Notes: a model not told the origin generated them from the letters alone. DNA of 64,000 nucleotides from Nocardioides szechwanensis (GCF_900103935.1 NZ_FNIC01000009.1:55952-119951), one strand, 5' to 3'; shown: positions 25,506 to 36,779, counted from the first letter of the stretch. Numbers and translations are program-made.

Positions 25506-26453
25506 ATGCCCGCAGTCACCGTCGACGACCTGACCGTTCTCGACCGTCTCCGCACCCCGGGACTGGGAGACCAGCCGCGGCCCGTGTGGGGGATCACCAC
25601 GGCCCCGCAGGGCTACGAGGGCGAGGGCTTCCCCGTCCGCCGTGCGTTCGCAGGCATCGACATGGCGCAGCTCGACCCGTTCATCATGATGGACCAGATG
25701 GGCGAGGTGGAGTACGCCCCGGGCGAGCCCAAGGGCACCTCGTGGCACCCGCACCGCGGCTTCGAGACCGTCACCTACATCATCGACGGCACCTTCGACC
25801 ACCAGGACTCCCACGGTGGCGGCGGCACCATCACCAACGGCGACACCCAGTGGATGACCGCCGGCTCCGGCCTGCTCCACATCGAGGCCCCGCCCGAGTG
25901 GATGGTCCAGCAGGGTGGGCTCTTCCACGGGATCCAACTCTGGGTCAACCTGCCGCGCGACGCCAAGATGAGCGACCCCCGCTACCAGGACATCCGCTCC
26001 GGTGAGGTCCAGCTGCTGTCGTCGGCCGACGCCGGTGCCCTGGTCCGCGTCATCGCCGGCACCGTCGACGGCCACGCCGGTCCCGGTGCGACCTACACGC
26101 CGATGGCGCTCGTGCACGCCAGCATCGAGCCCGGTGCGCGCCTCGAGCTCCCGTGGGACGTCGACTTCAACGCCCTCGTCTACGTGCTCAACGGCAGCGG
26201 CACCGTCGGTGTCGACGCCCGCCCGATCCGGATGGGGCAGTCGGCCGTCCTGGGCGCCGGTGACTACCTCACGATCGCCGCCGACGGGAGCCAGGAGAGC
26301 CGCTCGCCCAAGCTCGACGTGATCGTGGTCGGCGGCCGCCCGATCCGCGAGCCGCTCGCGTGGGCCGGGCCGTTCGTGATGAACAGCAAGTCCGAGGTGC
26401 TCCAGGCCTACGAGGACTTCCAGAAGGGCCGCTTCGGGCACATCCCGGCCTGA
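25506..26453 (+). CDS. pirin family protein
   Basis: 315 aa from the ATG at 25506, which has AAGGAGG eight bases upstream. The pirin bicupin fold is shown by the metal site in GTSWHPHRGFETVTYIIDGTFDHQDSHG (His-x-His and later His/Glu) and the HIEAPPEW block. Bacterial pirins bind iron or other divalent metal; some have quercetinase-like dioxygenase activity or modulate enzymes, so a specific role cannot be set here. It stands between the PAS kinase and the second acylase gene. Confidence 0.92.
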   Translation: MPAVTVDDLTVLDRLRTPGLGDQPRPVWGITTAPQGYEGEGFPVRRAFAGIDMAQLDPFIMMDQMGEVEYAPGEPKGTSWHPHRGFETVTYIIDGTFDHQDSHGGGGTITNGDTQWMTAGSGLLHIEAPPEWMVQQGGLFHGIQLWVNLPRDAKMSDPRYQDIRSGEVQLLSSADAGALVRVIAGTVDGHAGPGATYTPMALVHASIEPGARLELPWDVDFNALVYVLNGSGTVGVDARPIRMGQSAVLGAGDYLTIAADGSQESRSPKLDVIVVGGRPIREPLAWAGPFVMNSKSEVLQAYEDFQKGRFGHIPA

Positions 26454-26481
26454 CCGCCGGGTGAGTTAGGGTCACCTCACC

Positions 26482-28446
26482 ATGGCCCGGACCTACCGTG
26501 ACGCGTACGGCGTACCCCACGTCCGGGCCGACTCGGTCCTCGACCTCGCGCGCGGCCAGGGCGAGGTCACGGCGCACGACCGGACCTGGCAGCTCGAGTG
26601 GCTGCGCCGCCGCGCCACCGGCACCACCGCCGAGGCGTTCGGCGCCACGGCGCTCGGCTGGGACCGGTTCGCCCGACGCACCCTGATCGCCCACACCGCT
26701 CGCCGTGCCCACGCGGCTCTGGGCGACGAGACGCGCGCCTTCGTCGCGGCGTACGTCGACGGCGTCAACGCCGGCCTGCGCACCGACGTGCCGGAGTTCG
26801 ACGAGCTCGGCCTGGAGGCCCAGCCGTGGGAGGAGTGGACGCCGCTCGCGGTGTTCCTCGCGCAGCACCTGCTCTTCGCCAACCTCGGCGGCAAGCTGTG
26901 GGCGCAGCGGGCCCGTGACGTGCTCGGCGACGACGCCGCACTGCTGTCGCACGAGGGGCCGCTGGTCAGCGGCAGCAACGCGTGGGCCGTCGGCGGCGCG
27001 CGGACGTCGTCGGGCCGGCCGCTGATCGGCGGCGACCCGCACCGCGTGATCGAGGCGCCGGGCGTCTACCAGCAGGTGCGCCTCGCGTGCGAGGACCCCG
27101 ACGACCCCTTCGACGTGGTCGGTCTGGCCTTCCCGGGTGTGCCCGGCGTGCCGCACTTCGCGCACGCGGGCGAGGTCGCGTGGGCGATCACCAACGCGTG
27201 CGGCGACTACCAGGACGTCTTCGCCGAGCCCACGCCGTACGACGTGGTGGAGCGGTGGGTCGAGTCCGTCCCGGTCCGCGGTGCCGACCCCGTCGAGGTC
27301 GAGGTGGTCGTGACACCGCGCGGCCAGGTCTTCGAGGACGGGCTCAGCCTGCGCGCCGCCTCGACGGTGCTCGGTGACCTGGGCTTCGAGGCGATCCTGC
27401 CGCTGCTGCGCGCGCGCAGCGTCGATGACGTCGACCGGGCCCTCGACCACTGGGTCGAGCCGGTCAACAACGTCGTCATCGCGGACCGGCACGGCGCCGT
27501 GCGCTACCGGCTCGCCGGCCGGGTCCCGGTGCGTGCCGACGGCAACCGGCGCGGGGTGGTCGACGCCCGCGACCCGGCGACGGGCTGGACCGGCTGGCTC
27601 GACGACACCCATCGCGCCGACGTACCCGCCGACGGCCAGGTCGTCACCGCCAACGAGCGGCGCGGTCCCGAGAGCGACCAGGTCGGGCGGGTCTTCGCGC
27701 CGCCCTACCGGGCCCAGCGCATCCACGCCCTGCTCGACGGCCGCAGCGACCTCACCGGCGACGACTTCGCGGCGATCCACGACGACTCGCTCCTCGCCAC
27801 CGTGGCGACGCTGCGCACGCTCGTGCCCGGCGCCTTCGGCGACTGGGACGGCCGGATGGAGGCCGGCTCGCGGCCTGCGGGGGCCTTCGCGGCCTGGCGG
27901 TCGGCGCTGGTCCGCCGGATCGCGGCCGACCCCGTCTTCGCACCACTCCACGAGCTGCGCCACGACCCGCTCCTGCTGCCCTGGCTCGACGTCACCGCAC
28001 GGATCGGGCTCGCCCTGCCGACCCTGGTGGCGCACGGGACGCCGTACGCCATCGACCTGGCGGCGCTCGCCCGCGACGCGTTGGCCGAGACCGCGGACGT
28101 CGACGTCACCTGGGGCGCGACCCACGTGGTGACGCCGGTGCATGCCTTCGAGATCTACGGCGACGACCTCGTCCCGCCGCCTGTGCCCGCGGTGCCGGTC
28201 AGCGGCGACAGCGACTGCGTGCGCTGCACCGGTTCGCTGCCGGGGATCTCCGACGACGCCTATCGCGGGTCGGTCGCGCGCTACGTGTGGGACCTCGCCG
28301 ACCGCGACGCCAGCGCCTGGGTGGTGCCGCTCGGCGCCTCCGGTGACCCCCGCGACCCCCACCACCACGACCAGCTCGCCCTGTGGGCCGACGGCCGGCT
28401 CGCCCCCGTCGTCACCGACTGGGCACGACTGACGGAGGAGCGATGA
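26482..28446 (+). CDS. penicillin acylase family protein without signal peptide
   Basis: 654 aa. It starts directly with the RTYRDAYGVPHVRADSVLDL acylase N-terminus and has no signal peptide, so it should act inside the cell unless exported otherwise. The Ntn nucleophile is Ser165 in VSGSNAWAVGGA, followed by PLIGGDPHR and a NACGDYQDVF block. It is shorter than the secreted acylase at 16341 and only distantly similar. The downstream GNAT gene overlaps its stop by ATGA, so the two are probably translationally coupled. The amide substrate is unknown. Confidence 0.86.
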   Translation: MARTYRDAYGVPHVRADSVLDLARGQGEVTAHDRTWQLEWLRRRATGTTAEAFGATALGWDRFARRTLIAHTARRAHAALGDETRAFVAAYVDGVNAGLRTDVPEFDELGLEAQPWEEWTPLAVFLAQHLLFANLGGKLWAQRARDVLGDDAALLSHEGPLVSGSNAWAVGGARTSSGRPLIGGDPHRVIEAPGVYQQVRLACEDPDDPFDVVGLAFPGVPGVPHFAHAGEVAWAITNACGDYQDVFAEPTPYDVVERWVESVPVRGADPVEVEVVVTPRGQVFEDGLSLRAASTVLGDLGFEAILPLLRARSVDDVDRALDHWVEPVNNVVIADRHGAVRYRLAGRVPVRADGNRRGVVDARDPATGWTGWLDDTHRADVPADGQVVTANERRGPESDQVGRVFAPPYRAQRIHALLDGRSDLTGDDFAAIHDDSLLATVATLRTLVPGAFGDWDGRMEAGSRPAGAFAAWRSALVRRIAADPVFAPLHELRHDPLLLPWLDVTARIGLALPTLVAHGTPYAIDLAALARDALAETADVDVTWGATHVVTPVHAFEIYGDDLVPPPVPAVPVSGDSDCVRCTGSLPGISDDAYRGSVARYVWDLADRDASAWVVPLGASGDPRDPHHHDQLALWADGRLAPVVTDWARLTEER

Positions 28447-28985
28447 CCGACTCGGGCATCCGGCACCTGCGCCTCGAGCGCTTCGACCCCGCGCGGGACT
28501 CCCCGCTGCTGCACTCGTGGGTGGTCCAGGAGCGTGCGCAGTTCTGGATGATGGGGGAGCACACGCTCGCGGAGGTCCGCGAGATCTACGAGTGGATCGA
28601 CGAGCAGCCCACCCACGCGGCCTACCTCGCCTGGGCCGACGACGAGCCCGCGGCGCTGTTCCAGACCTACGACCCGCGCGCCGAGGAGGTGGGCGACCAC
28701 TTCGACGTCCGCCTCGGCGACGTCGGTGTCCACTTCATGCTCGCGCCGCCGACCCGGCCACGCAGTGGCTTCACGAGCACCGTGATCTCGTTCCTGGTGG
28801 ACACGGTCTTCGCCGACCCGGAGGTGCACCGGCTGGTCGCGGAGCCCGACGCGCGCAACGAGAAGGCCGTCAACCTGGTGGTGCGGCTCGGCTTCGAGCT
28901 GGGTCCGGTCGTGGAGCTGTCGACCAAGCCCGCGCAGCTGGCCTACCTGGACCGCACGTCCTTCTCGAACCACCGCTCCGCATAG
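28443..28985 (+). CDS. GNAT acetyltransferase, IucB/MbtK-like (lysine N-acyltransferase) family
   Basis: 180 aa, overlapping the acylase stop by ATGA. The fold shows RLERFDPARDSPLLHSWV at the start, the WMMGEHTLAEVREIYEWI block, and a C-terminal acyl-CoA site with DARNEKAVNLVVRLGFELG. This pattern matches the Acetyltransf_8 group, whose members acylate hydroxylysine or lysine in siderophore assembly. No other siderophore gene is present, so the acceptor is open. It converges on the MarR-GNAT gene with a 43 bp overlap. Confidence 0.78.
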   Translation: MTDSGIRHLRLERFDPARDSPLLHSWVVQERAQFWMMGEHTLAEVREIYEWIDEQPTHAAYLAWADDEPAALFQTYDPRAEEVGDHFDVRLGDVGVHFMLAPPTRPRSGFTSTVISFLVDTVFADPEVHRLVAEPDARNEKAVNLVVRLGFELGPVVELSTKPAQLAYLDRTSFSNHRSA

Positions 28986-29830
28986 GGGTTGTCGTTGTAG
29001 CGCTCGATCGAGCGGTAGCCGTTGCGCTCGTAGAGCGCGATCGCGTCGGTCAGGGTCCCGTTGGTGTCCAGTCGTACGACGGTGTGGCCCAACGCCGTCG
29101 CGTCGTCCTCGAGCCGGCGCAGCATCCGTGCGCCCAGGCCGGCGCCGCGCCAGCCGTCGTGGACCCACATCCGCTTGATCTCGCCGATCCCGGCGCCGAG
29201 CGGCTGCACCCCGCCGCAGGCCGCGACCTCGCCGTCGCTGCGAGCGAGCACGAACGTGCCGCCGGGTGGTCGCATCGTCGCGAGGTCCTCGTCGGTGAGC
29301 GGTCCGGGGTCGAAGCCGCCGTCGAACCGCCGGTCGAGCTCGTCGAAGTAGTGGCCCATCGCGGTCCGGGCGTCGGGGGAGGCCGGGTCGACCACCTCGA
29401 AGGCGATCGTGGCCGCCCGGACGAGGAGGTCTGCCGTGGCCAGCGCCTCGGCCAGCCGCCCCCGCTGGCGCTCGCTCAGCGGCTCCAGCAGCCCCAGGGC
29501 CAGCTCCTCGGACCGCTGGTCCAGCCGGGCCAGCATCCGGCCGCCGGCGCGGGTCAGCGACACCACCCGTCGGCGCCGGTCGCCGGGGTCCGGCGCCACG
29601 GCCACCAGGGCGCGCTCCTCGAGCCCGCGCAGCAGCCGGCTCAGGTAGCCGGAGTCCAGTCCCAGGCGAGCGCGCAGCACCTGGGCGGTGACCGGACCGA
29701 CGTACCCGATCTCGAAGAGGAGTCGCGCCGACGCCAGCGGCAGCCCCAGTCCGAGGAACGTCTCGTCGAGCGCGCCGATGCGCTGGGTGTAGGTGCGGTT
29801 GAAGCGCCGCAGGACCGCCGTACTCTCCAT
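28943..29830 (-). CDS. MarR-GNAT bifunctional transcriptional regulator/acetyltransferase
   Basis: 295 aa from the ATG at 29830; a longer frame opens at 29872, but it would run through the operator-like palindrome and adds nothing conserved. Residues 1-145 are a MarR winged helix (RRFNRTYTQRIGAL, then the DNA-reading region LGLDSGYLSRLLRGLEERALV and a DPGDRRRRVVSLT wing). Residues 150-295 are a GNAT domain with GWRGAGLGARMLRRLE as acetyl-CoA loop and YERNGYR near the end. Such fusions usually autoregulate and may acetylate a small ligand or a protein. Confidence 0.88.
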   Translation of the reverse strand: MESTAVLRRFNRTYTQRIGALDETFLGLGLPLASARLLFEIGYVGPVTAQVLRARLGLDSGYLSRLLRGLEERALVAVAPDPGDRRRRVVSLTRAGGRMLARLDQRSEELALGLLEPLSERQRGRLAEALATADLLVRAATIAFEVVDPASPDARTAMGHYFDELDRRFDGGFDPGPLTDEDLATMRPPGGTFVLARSDGEVAACGGVQPLGAGIGEIKRMWVHDGWRGAGLGARMLRRLEDDATALGHTVVRLDTNGTLTDAIALYERNGYRSIERYNDNPYAERWFEKDVRSR

Positions 29831-29833
29831 TTG

Positions 29834-29849
29834 TCTGACTCTAGTCAGA
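29834..29849. promoter_or_regulatory. MarR-type operator palindrome TCTGACT-CT-AGTCAGA
   Basis: Perfect 7-bp arms with a 2-bp centre lie immediately upstream of the MarR-GNAT start at 29830. A dimeric MarR protein binds palindromes of this size, so autorepression is likely. The position also argues for the shorter start codon. Confidence 0.6.
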
Positions 29850-29991
29850 TAATCGGCAAGGTCCATAGTCACAAGATGCAGGGACCTTGGGCCTCGCGTC
29901 GGCGCAGGCGGGTTAACGCTGGTCGCGCCTTCCTATACTCGACAAGACGGTCCCGAGCCGACGCCGGGACGACGATGAGCGAGAGCGACGT

Positions 29992-30756
29992 ATGAGCAAG
30001 CAAGCACGACTCAGGACGCAGGAACTCCGTCGAGCCCAGGAAGAAGCGGCCGCGCGGCAGGCCAGGCAGCGCCGCATCGTCCTGGCGGTCGGGGGCCTGG
30101 TCATCCTGGGCCTGGTCGTCGCCATCATCTTCGCCGTGGTGAAGGTCGCGGGTGGTGACGACGGACCCACCACGGCCAGCGGCAAGGTCGTCGTCCCGGC
30201 CAACGCAGACGCGGGCGGCGCCATCCCGGTGGGCGAGGCCGGCGCGCCGGTGACCGTCGAGATCTACTACGACTACATGTGCCCGGCCTGTGGCGCGTTC
30301 GAGGCCGCCAACGGCGCTGAGCTCGAACGGCTGCTCGACGAAGGCACGATCCGGGTCGAGCTCCGCCCGATCTCGTTCCTCGACGAGACGTCGAACGGCA
30401 CGGAGTACTCCACTCGCACCGCCAACGCCATCGCCACCGTCGCCAACGGTGCGCCGGACAAGGTCTGGGACTTCCACGCCGCGCTGTACGCCAACCAGCC
30501 GGAGGAGGGCACCGACGGGCTCGACGACGACGAGATCGCCGAGATCGCTGCCGACGCCGGCGTACCGGCCGACGTGGTGAGCGCCTTCGGCGACGAGAGC
30601 TACCGCGGCTGGGTCGCCTCGGTGACGGAGCGGGCCTTCGACTCAGGTGTGGAGGGGACCCCCACGCTGAAGATCAACGGAGAGTTCTGGGAGGGCGACG
30701 TCTACACGGTCGGTCCCCTGACCGAGGCGATCGAGTCTGCCGCCGAGGACCAATGA
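29992..30756 (+). CDS. membrane-anchored DsbA-like thiol oxidoreductase
   Basis: 254 aa. A basic, helical N-terminus precedes one transmembrane helix (residues 29-51), so the catalytic domain faces outward. The thioredoxin-like active site is YDYMCPACGAF with Cys97 and Cys100, and the cis-Pro loop is VEGTPTLKING near residues 220-230. It should form disulfides in exported proteins and be reoxidised by the VKOR encoded directly downstream (ATGA overlap). This pair is the standard actinobacterial oxidative folding module. Confidence 0.92.
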   Translation: MSKQARLRTQELRRAQEEAAARQARQRRIVLAVGGLVILGLVVAIIFAVVKVAGGDDGPTTASGKVVVPANADAGGAIPVGEAGAPVTVEIYYDYMCPACGAFEAANGAELERLLDEGTIRVELRPISFLDETSNGTEYSTRTANAIATVANGAPDKVWDFHAALYANQPEEGTDGLDDDEIAEIAADAGVPADVVSAFGDESYRGWVASVTERAFDSGVEGTPTLKINGEFWEGDVYTVGPLTEAIESAAEDQ

Positions 30757-31400
30757 CCTCCACGGTCGACGAGGCCCCGGCCGCCGACCAGGGCTCGCGG
30801 CTGCACCGGCTGCGGCACAGCAACGTCACCGTCTGGGTGACCATGCTGATCGCCTCGGTGGCCAGCCTGGTCGCGTCCTTCGTGCTGTCGATCGACGCGC
30901 TCAGGCTCGCGGAGGACCCCACCGCCGACCTCGGCTGCAACATCAACGCGGTGATCAGCTGCGGGACCGTGGCCAGCTCCTGGCAGTCCTCGCTCCTGGG
31001 GTTCCCCAACGCGTTCCTCGGGCTGATGACCGAGCCGGTCGTGATCACCATCGCCGTCGCCAGCCTCGCCGGGCTGAAGTTCCCGCGCTGGTTCATGGTG
31101 ACCGCGCAGGCCATCTACACGCTCGGCCTGGTCTTTGCCTACTGGCTCTTCCAGCAGGCCATGTTCGAGATCGGCGCCCTGTGCCCCTGGTGCCTGCTGG
31201 TGACCCTGGCGACCACGTTGGTGTTCTTCGAGATGACCTACGTCAACATCCGCGACGACAACCTCTTCCTGCCCCGGCGGGTCCAGGCCGCCCTGACTAG
31301 GTTCGTACGGTCGGACCTCGACCTGATCCTGGTCGTCGTGTGGGTGCTGGTGCTGGTACTGGCCGTCGTACTGAAGTATGGCGAGGCGCTCTTCGCCTGA
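30753..31400 (+). CDS. vitamin K epoxide reductase (VKOR) family disulfide-generating protein
   Basis: 215 aa with five hydrophobic helices. The redox centre is Cys144 and Cys147 (CPWC), and the relay pair is Cys62 and Cys70 (LGCNINAVISCGTV). It accepts electrons from the DsbA-like partner and passes them to menaquinone, playing the part of DsbB. The start overlaps the DsbA stop by four bases. The C-terminus carries one extra helix after a basic loop. Confidence 0.94.
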   Translation: MTSTVDEAPAADQGSRLHRLRHSNVTVWVTMLIASVASLVASFVLSIDALRLAEDPTADLGCNINAVISCGTVASSWQSSLLGFPNAFLGLMTEPVVITIAVASLAGLKFPRWFMVTAQAIYTLGLVFAYWLFQQAMFEIGALCPWCLLVTLATTLVFFEMTYVNIRDDNLFLPRRVQAALTRFVRSDLDLILVVVWVLVLVLAVVLKYGEALFA

Positions 31401-31505
31401 ACCCTCGGCGACCATGGGACCGGAGCACCTGAGACCTTGTCCTCGGTCGTGGGCTCTCGGAGGTGGACAGAGAGGTTCGGCCCAGCGCCTGGGACCTGTT
31501 GCCCC

Positions 31506-32038
31506 TTAGGGGGGTGGGGCGCTTGGTGGGGCGGGTTCCAGGCCGGCGACGAGGTTGAACGCGCCGGTGAGCACGTTGAGCGCGACGATCCCGACGACGT
31601 CGACGATTTCACGGTCGCTGTAGCCGAACGCGTGCAGCTCCTCGACCTGGGCGTCGGTGATGGTGGTCGGGTTGGAGTAGATCGCCAGACCGGTGGCGAT
31701 CATGGCGGCGACTGCGGGGTCGGGTGAGGTGCCTTCACGTGCGGCCGCTATTTCGGCGTCGGTGACACCGAGCGTGCGGGCGGCTGCGATGTGGGCGTCC
31801 TGGCAAAGCTGGCAGCCCTGCCGGGTCTGGATGGCGATGGAGACGACCTCGCTGACCCGGCGCGAGAGCTTGGCGCGCTTCATCGCCTTGCTCAGCTGTA
31901 GATAGCCGCCGAGGACCGCAGGTGAGTGGGCCATGGTGGAGACCATCGATCCGACTTGACCGTGCCGGCCGACCAGGTCGGCCAACATCTCGTGGGCGGC
32001 GCCCCTGGCGGTGGCCGGGGTGAGCGCTGCGATGCGGC

Positions 32039-32042
<4 letters not shown>
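31506..32042 (-). CDS. carboxymuconolactone decarboxylase/AhpD-like alkylhydroperoxidase
   Basis: 178 aa. The AhpD-type centre GCQLCQDAH has Cys77, Cys80 and His84. It overlaps the copA stop by ATGA and so is the last gene of the left copper operon. AhpD-like proteins reduce peroxides or act on thiol partners; here a role in limiting copper-driven oxidative damage is a reasonable inference. The 3' end is followed by ~105 bp without a gene before the VKOR stop. Confidence 0.87.
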
Positions 32043-34381
<2,339 letters not shown>

Positions 34382-34443
34382 TGTTCCTCCTTCGGTAGGT
34401 GTCTCTGCAATGACCTGTCGAGACGTTCTCGTCAGGTGTTGAG

Positions 34444-35448
34444 TCAGTGGCCGTGCTCGCTGTCCTCGTGCTCGTCGCCGTCGCCGTCGCCGTCGCCGGT
34501 GTTGGTCTCAGGCGCCGGCGACGCGGCCTCGTCGGCCTCGTCGTCGGTGGCAAGGTTGAAAGCAGCAGTGCGGACCACCCCGTCGCGCTTGAAGTCCAGG
34601 TAGAGGTGGTAGTCGCCGTCGCTGGGCACGGCTGCGTAGAACACGACCTCGGGGCCGGGGTCGGTGCGTCCGTCGCCGGGCGCACCGTCTGGGTGGACGT
34701 GGAGGTAGGCCAGGTCGCCTTCTCGCAGCGCGACCAGGTGACCGTAAGCACCTAGGTAGGGCTGCAGGTCGGTGACCGGCTCACCGTCCTTGGACACACT
34801 CAGAGTGAGCTCCGCGTCGGCTCCCGGTGTCAGGGTCCCGGTCAGGGTGACGGTGTAGTCGTCCACCTGTGCGGTGCGGGTCTCCGGGCTCTCCGGTGCC
34901 AGGTCGAGGTTGCCTGGGACCTGCAGGTCCGCCCCGAGGGTCAGGCCTTCGCCGCCGGTGGGTGTGAAGTCGGCGAAGACCCGCCACTGACCCGAAGACA
35001 GGTCGACGGGGACCGACCAGGTGCCTTGGCTGTCTCGCCGGGGGTGGACGTGCTGGAACCCGGTGAAGTCGCGTCGTACCACGATCAGGTGGAGCTCCTT
35101 CTCGTGCTCGACCTTGTAGTCGGTGACGGGTTCGCCGTCGGGCCCGGTCACCGTGAACTCGACCAACCGGTCCTTGCCGGATGGTGAGGTGGCGGTGTGC
35201 AGGTCGAGGGTGTACCCGTCCTGGGAGACCAAAAGCCCCCCCGGGATGTCGGCCGCCGTCGTGCCCTGGGCGCTGTTGCCGTGCGCGCCGTGCGCGTCGG
35301 TCTCCTGATCCGTCTCCACGTGCTCTCCTGTGGTGTGGCTGGCGGGCGGGTCGCCGACGGGTCCGACGGCGTTGCCGATCCCGTAGGTAGCGCCGAAGAC
35401 TCCGGCGAGCCCGACGACGAATGCGCCGACGGTGGTCGGGGTGTTCAT
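34444..35448 (-). CDS. membrane-anchored, His-rich surface protein of copper clusters
   Basis: 334 aa. An N-terminal hydrophobic anchor ([19 protein letters not shown]) is followed by an acidic His/Asp-rich linker, two beta-sandwich-like modules carrying FQHVHPRRD and [10 protein letters not shown], and an acidic tail ending in [10 protein letters not shown]. The repeated HVHP and terminal His residues suggest metal binding outside the membrane. I know similar proteins only as hypothetical neighbours of copper ATPases. The gene sits between copZ-like and copA genes, its start 4 bp from the preceding stop. Confidence 0.75.
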   Translation of the reverse strand: MNTPTTVGAFVVGLAGVFGATYGIGNAVGPVGDPPASHTTGEHVETDQETDAHGAHGNSAQGTTAADIPGGLLVSQDGYTLDLHTATSPSGKDRLVEFTVTGPDGEPVTDYKVEHEKELHLIVVRRDFTGFQHVHPRRDSQGTWSVPVDLSSGQWRVFADFTPTGGEGLTLGADLQVPGNLDLAPESPETRTAQVDDYTVTLTGTLTPGADAELTLSVSKDGEPVTDLQPYLGAYGHLVALREGDLAYLHVHPDGAPGDGRTDPGPEVVFYAAVPSDGDYHLYLDFKRDGVVRTAAFNLATDDEADEAASPAPETNTGDGDGDGDEHEDSEHGH

Positions 35449-35651
35449 GCGAACTGGTAGCCGGCGTCCTCGACCGCGGCCTTGACGGCTTCGGCGGAGA
35501 CGGGCTGGTTGCTCGTGACGGCGACGGCTCCGCTGTCCAGGTCGACCTGGACGTCCACGACGCCCGGGATCTCGGACACTTCTTCGGTGACAGAGGCGAC
35601 GCAGTGGGCGCAGGTCATGCCGGCGACGGTGTAGGTGGTGGTCTCGCTCAT
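35445..35651 (-). CDS. copZ: CopZ-like heavy-metal chaperone
   Basis: 68 aa from the ATG at 35651 with AGAGGA upstream; the longer open frame is not supported. A single HMA domain with TVAGMTCAHC (Cys14, Cys17) and a C-terminal AAVEDAGYQF block. It should carry Cu(I) to the HMA domain of the CopA encoded two genes downstream. The stop overlaps the start of the surface protein gene. It is one of three short HMA proteins in this half of the island. Confidence 0.93.
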   Translation of the reverse strand: MSETTTYTVAGMTCAHCVASVTEEVSEIPGVVDVQVDLDSGAVAVTSNQPVSAEAVKAAVEDAGYQFA

Positions 35652-35697
35652 GGGAGTTCCTCTTTCGGGTTGGATGATGGGAGGGACTGCCGGTTGG

Positions 35698-35898
35698 TCA
35701 GGAGACCTGGTATCCCGCCGCGGTGACGGCTCCACGGACCTGGTTCTGCTCGACCTCGCCGGTCACGGTCAGCGTGCCGGTGGCCAGGTCGACGTCGAGG
35801 TGGGTGACGCCGTCGAGGTCGCGGACGGCCTCGGTGACCTTGGTGGCGCAGCTGCCACAGGTCATGCCGGCGACCGTGTAGGTGGTGTTGTTGCTCAT
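35698..35898 (-). CDS. copZ: CopZ-like heavy-metal chaperone, first gene of the left copper operon
   Basis: 66 aa from the ATG at 35898, preceded by a GGAAG/GGAGGG-type ribosome binding region. HMA domain TVAGMTCGSC with Cys14 and Cys17. It differs from its neighbour (35445-35651) at about half of the positions, so the two are old paralogues and may serve different partners or affinities. A pair of GACAG repeats on the same strand, about 107-120 bp upstream, marks the likely promoter region of the whole minus-strand operon. Confidence 0.92.
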   Translation of the reverse strand: MSNNTTYTVAGMTCGSCATKVTEAVRDLDGVTHLDVDLATGTLTVTGEVEQNQVRGAVTAAGYQVS

Positions 35899-35973
35899 GG
35901 AGGGATGCTTCCTTTCGATGTGGCGGGGCCCTGGTGGCTGCCGCCGACGTGGTGCGCTTGCGTCGGGTATGTC

Positions 35974-36027
35974 CCCGACTCTCGACCGAGGGGGTTGCCG
36001 GTCACTGTCCAGCCGCTGTCCAGGTGG
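35974..36027 (-). promoter_or_regulatory. GACAG tandem-repeat site upstream of the left copper operon (duplicated segment, copy 1)
   Basis: On the minus strand GACAG occurs at 36005-36009 and 36016-36020, exactly 11 bp apart, as CTGGACAG twice. The 51-bp surrounding stretch is an ungapped, diverged copy of the segment at 36695-36745, sharing GGTTGCCG, CTGTC and CGCTGTCC on the plus strand. It lies ~105 bp from the first CopZ-like start. Eleven-bp direct repeats are the form bound by OmpR-type response regulators and by SARP activators. Confidence 0.5.
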
Positions 36028-36449
36028 GCTTCGCAACAGACGACAGGTGGTGGCCGCCCTCGGCACCCGTAGTCACTGGTCGCCGGACGAGGCCCGTGCG
36101 TGCTGCACCAGGGCCGTGACCGCGCAACGGAGCATGCAGCCGACAGCGTTTCGAACGATCGGGCCTAGGACGACCGGCAAGTCACGCCTGGTCTCGTTCT
36201 CGGTCGTGGGAGGGACACCAGCGGAGGCGCGGGCTGTCATCGATTGCTTCGCCAGACCACCGTCGTCCGGGAGTCGCCTGGAAGCAGTGCCAGGGTCCCG
36301 ATCCCTCCGGGGCGGCTCAGCCGGAACACGCGCGTGCAGTGGGTGTGGCGGGTAGCTCTATCGTCATCGACGCCCTGCCGTGTCTGGGACATGAAGAGGG
36401 CTGCGTTGATTTCGCTCATGGCTGTGTTGCCTTTCGTTTTGGAGCAGAC
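36028..36449. other. intergenic stretch, no confident gene
   Basis: No convincing gene. A 60-codon minus-strand frame (36237-36419) starts at an ATG with a weak AAAGG but encodes Arg-rich sequence without recognisable features. Base use is less codon-biased than in the neighbouring genes. The region lies in the duplicated promoter area between copper genes and may hold remnants. Confidence 0.4.
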
Positions 36450-36634
36450 CTAGTCGTGCCATCCGCTGACGGGGCCGGGGTGGAGTAGCGCGAGGGGAAC
36501 GCTGAGGGAGTCGGCGGCGGCGGTGCGCCGGGCGGTCCTGGGAGCGGAGAAGTCACCGGCGTAGTAGCCGTTGTGGGGGTGCCTCCGCCGCGTGTGATTT
36601 CCGGACTCCTGCTCGATGAAGATCGAAGCTGCCA
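36450..36634 (-). CDS. possible small protein, unknown function
   Basis: A 61-codon frame from an ATG at 36634 (MAASIFIEQESGNHTRRRHPHNG, Tyr- and Arg-rich). It has no known domain. Support is only positional: a GACAG tandem-repeat site lies ~90 bp upstream on the same strand, as it does for the first CopZ-like gene. The second half has poor coding character, so it could be a remnant. Confidence 0.3.
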
Positions 36635-36694
36635 TCTCGTTCACGTCCTCAGGGTCGGTCCGGGTCTGCGTCCCGGTGTCGTTGGTTGGTGGCA

Positions 36695-36745
36695 CGACTC
36701 TGGAAGGCCGCGGTTGCCGACCCCTGTCTGGACGCTGTCCGGGCG
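36695..36745 (-). promoter_or_regulatory. GACAG tandem-repeat site, duplicated segment copy 2
   Basis: On the minus strand the pair is AGACAG and GGACAG (36724-36728 and 36735-36739 as CTGTC on the plus strand), again 11 bp apart. The whole 51-bp stretch aligns without gaps to 35976-36026. It faces the small frame starting at 36634. Confidence 0.45.
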
Positions 36746-36756
36746 GGGCCGACGCC

Positions 36757-36779
36757 GACAGTGGACAGTCGTCGGACAG
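36757..36779 (+). promoter_or_regulatory. GACAG tandem-repeat site upstream of the third HMA gene
   Basis: Plus-strand GGACAG occurs at 36763-36768 and 36774-36779, 11 bp apart, with a further GACAG at 36757. It is ~53 bp upstream of the HMA gene at 36832 and divergent from the minus-strand copy just to its left, so the two form a back-to-back regulatory region. Confidence 0.5.

Noticed and set aside
23334..26441. Open frame of over 1000 codons on the minus strand
   Set aside because: Lies antisense to the MASE1 kinase and pirin genes, both with strong motifs. The composition is typical of a shadow frame.
26269..28368. Open frame of ~700 codons on the minus strand
   Set aside because: Antisense to the second acylase gene; no hydrophobic segments or motifs.
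36237..36419. 60-codon minus-strand frame between copper genes
   Set aside because: Weak ribosome binding site, Arg-rich random-looking product and no conserved motif; not listed as a gene.
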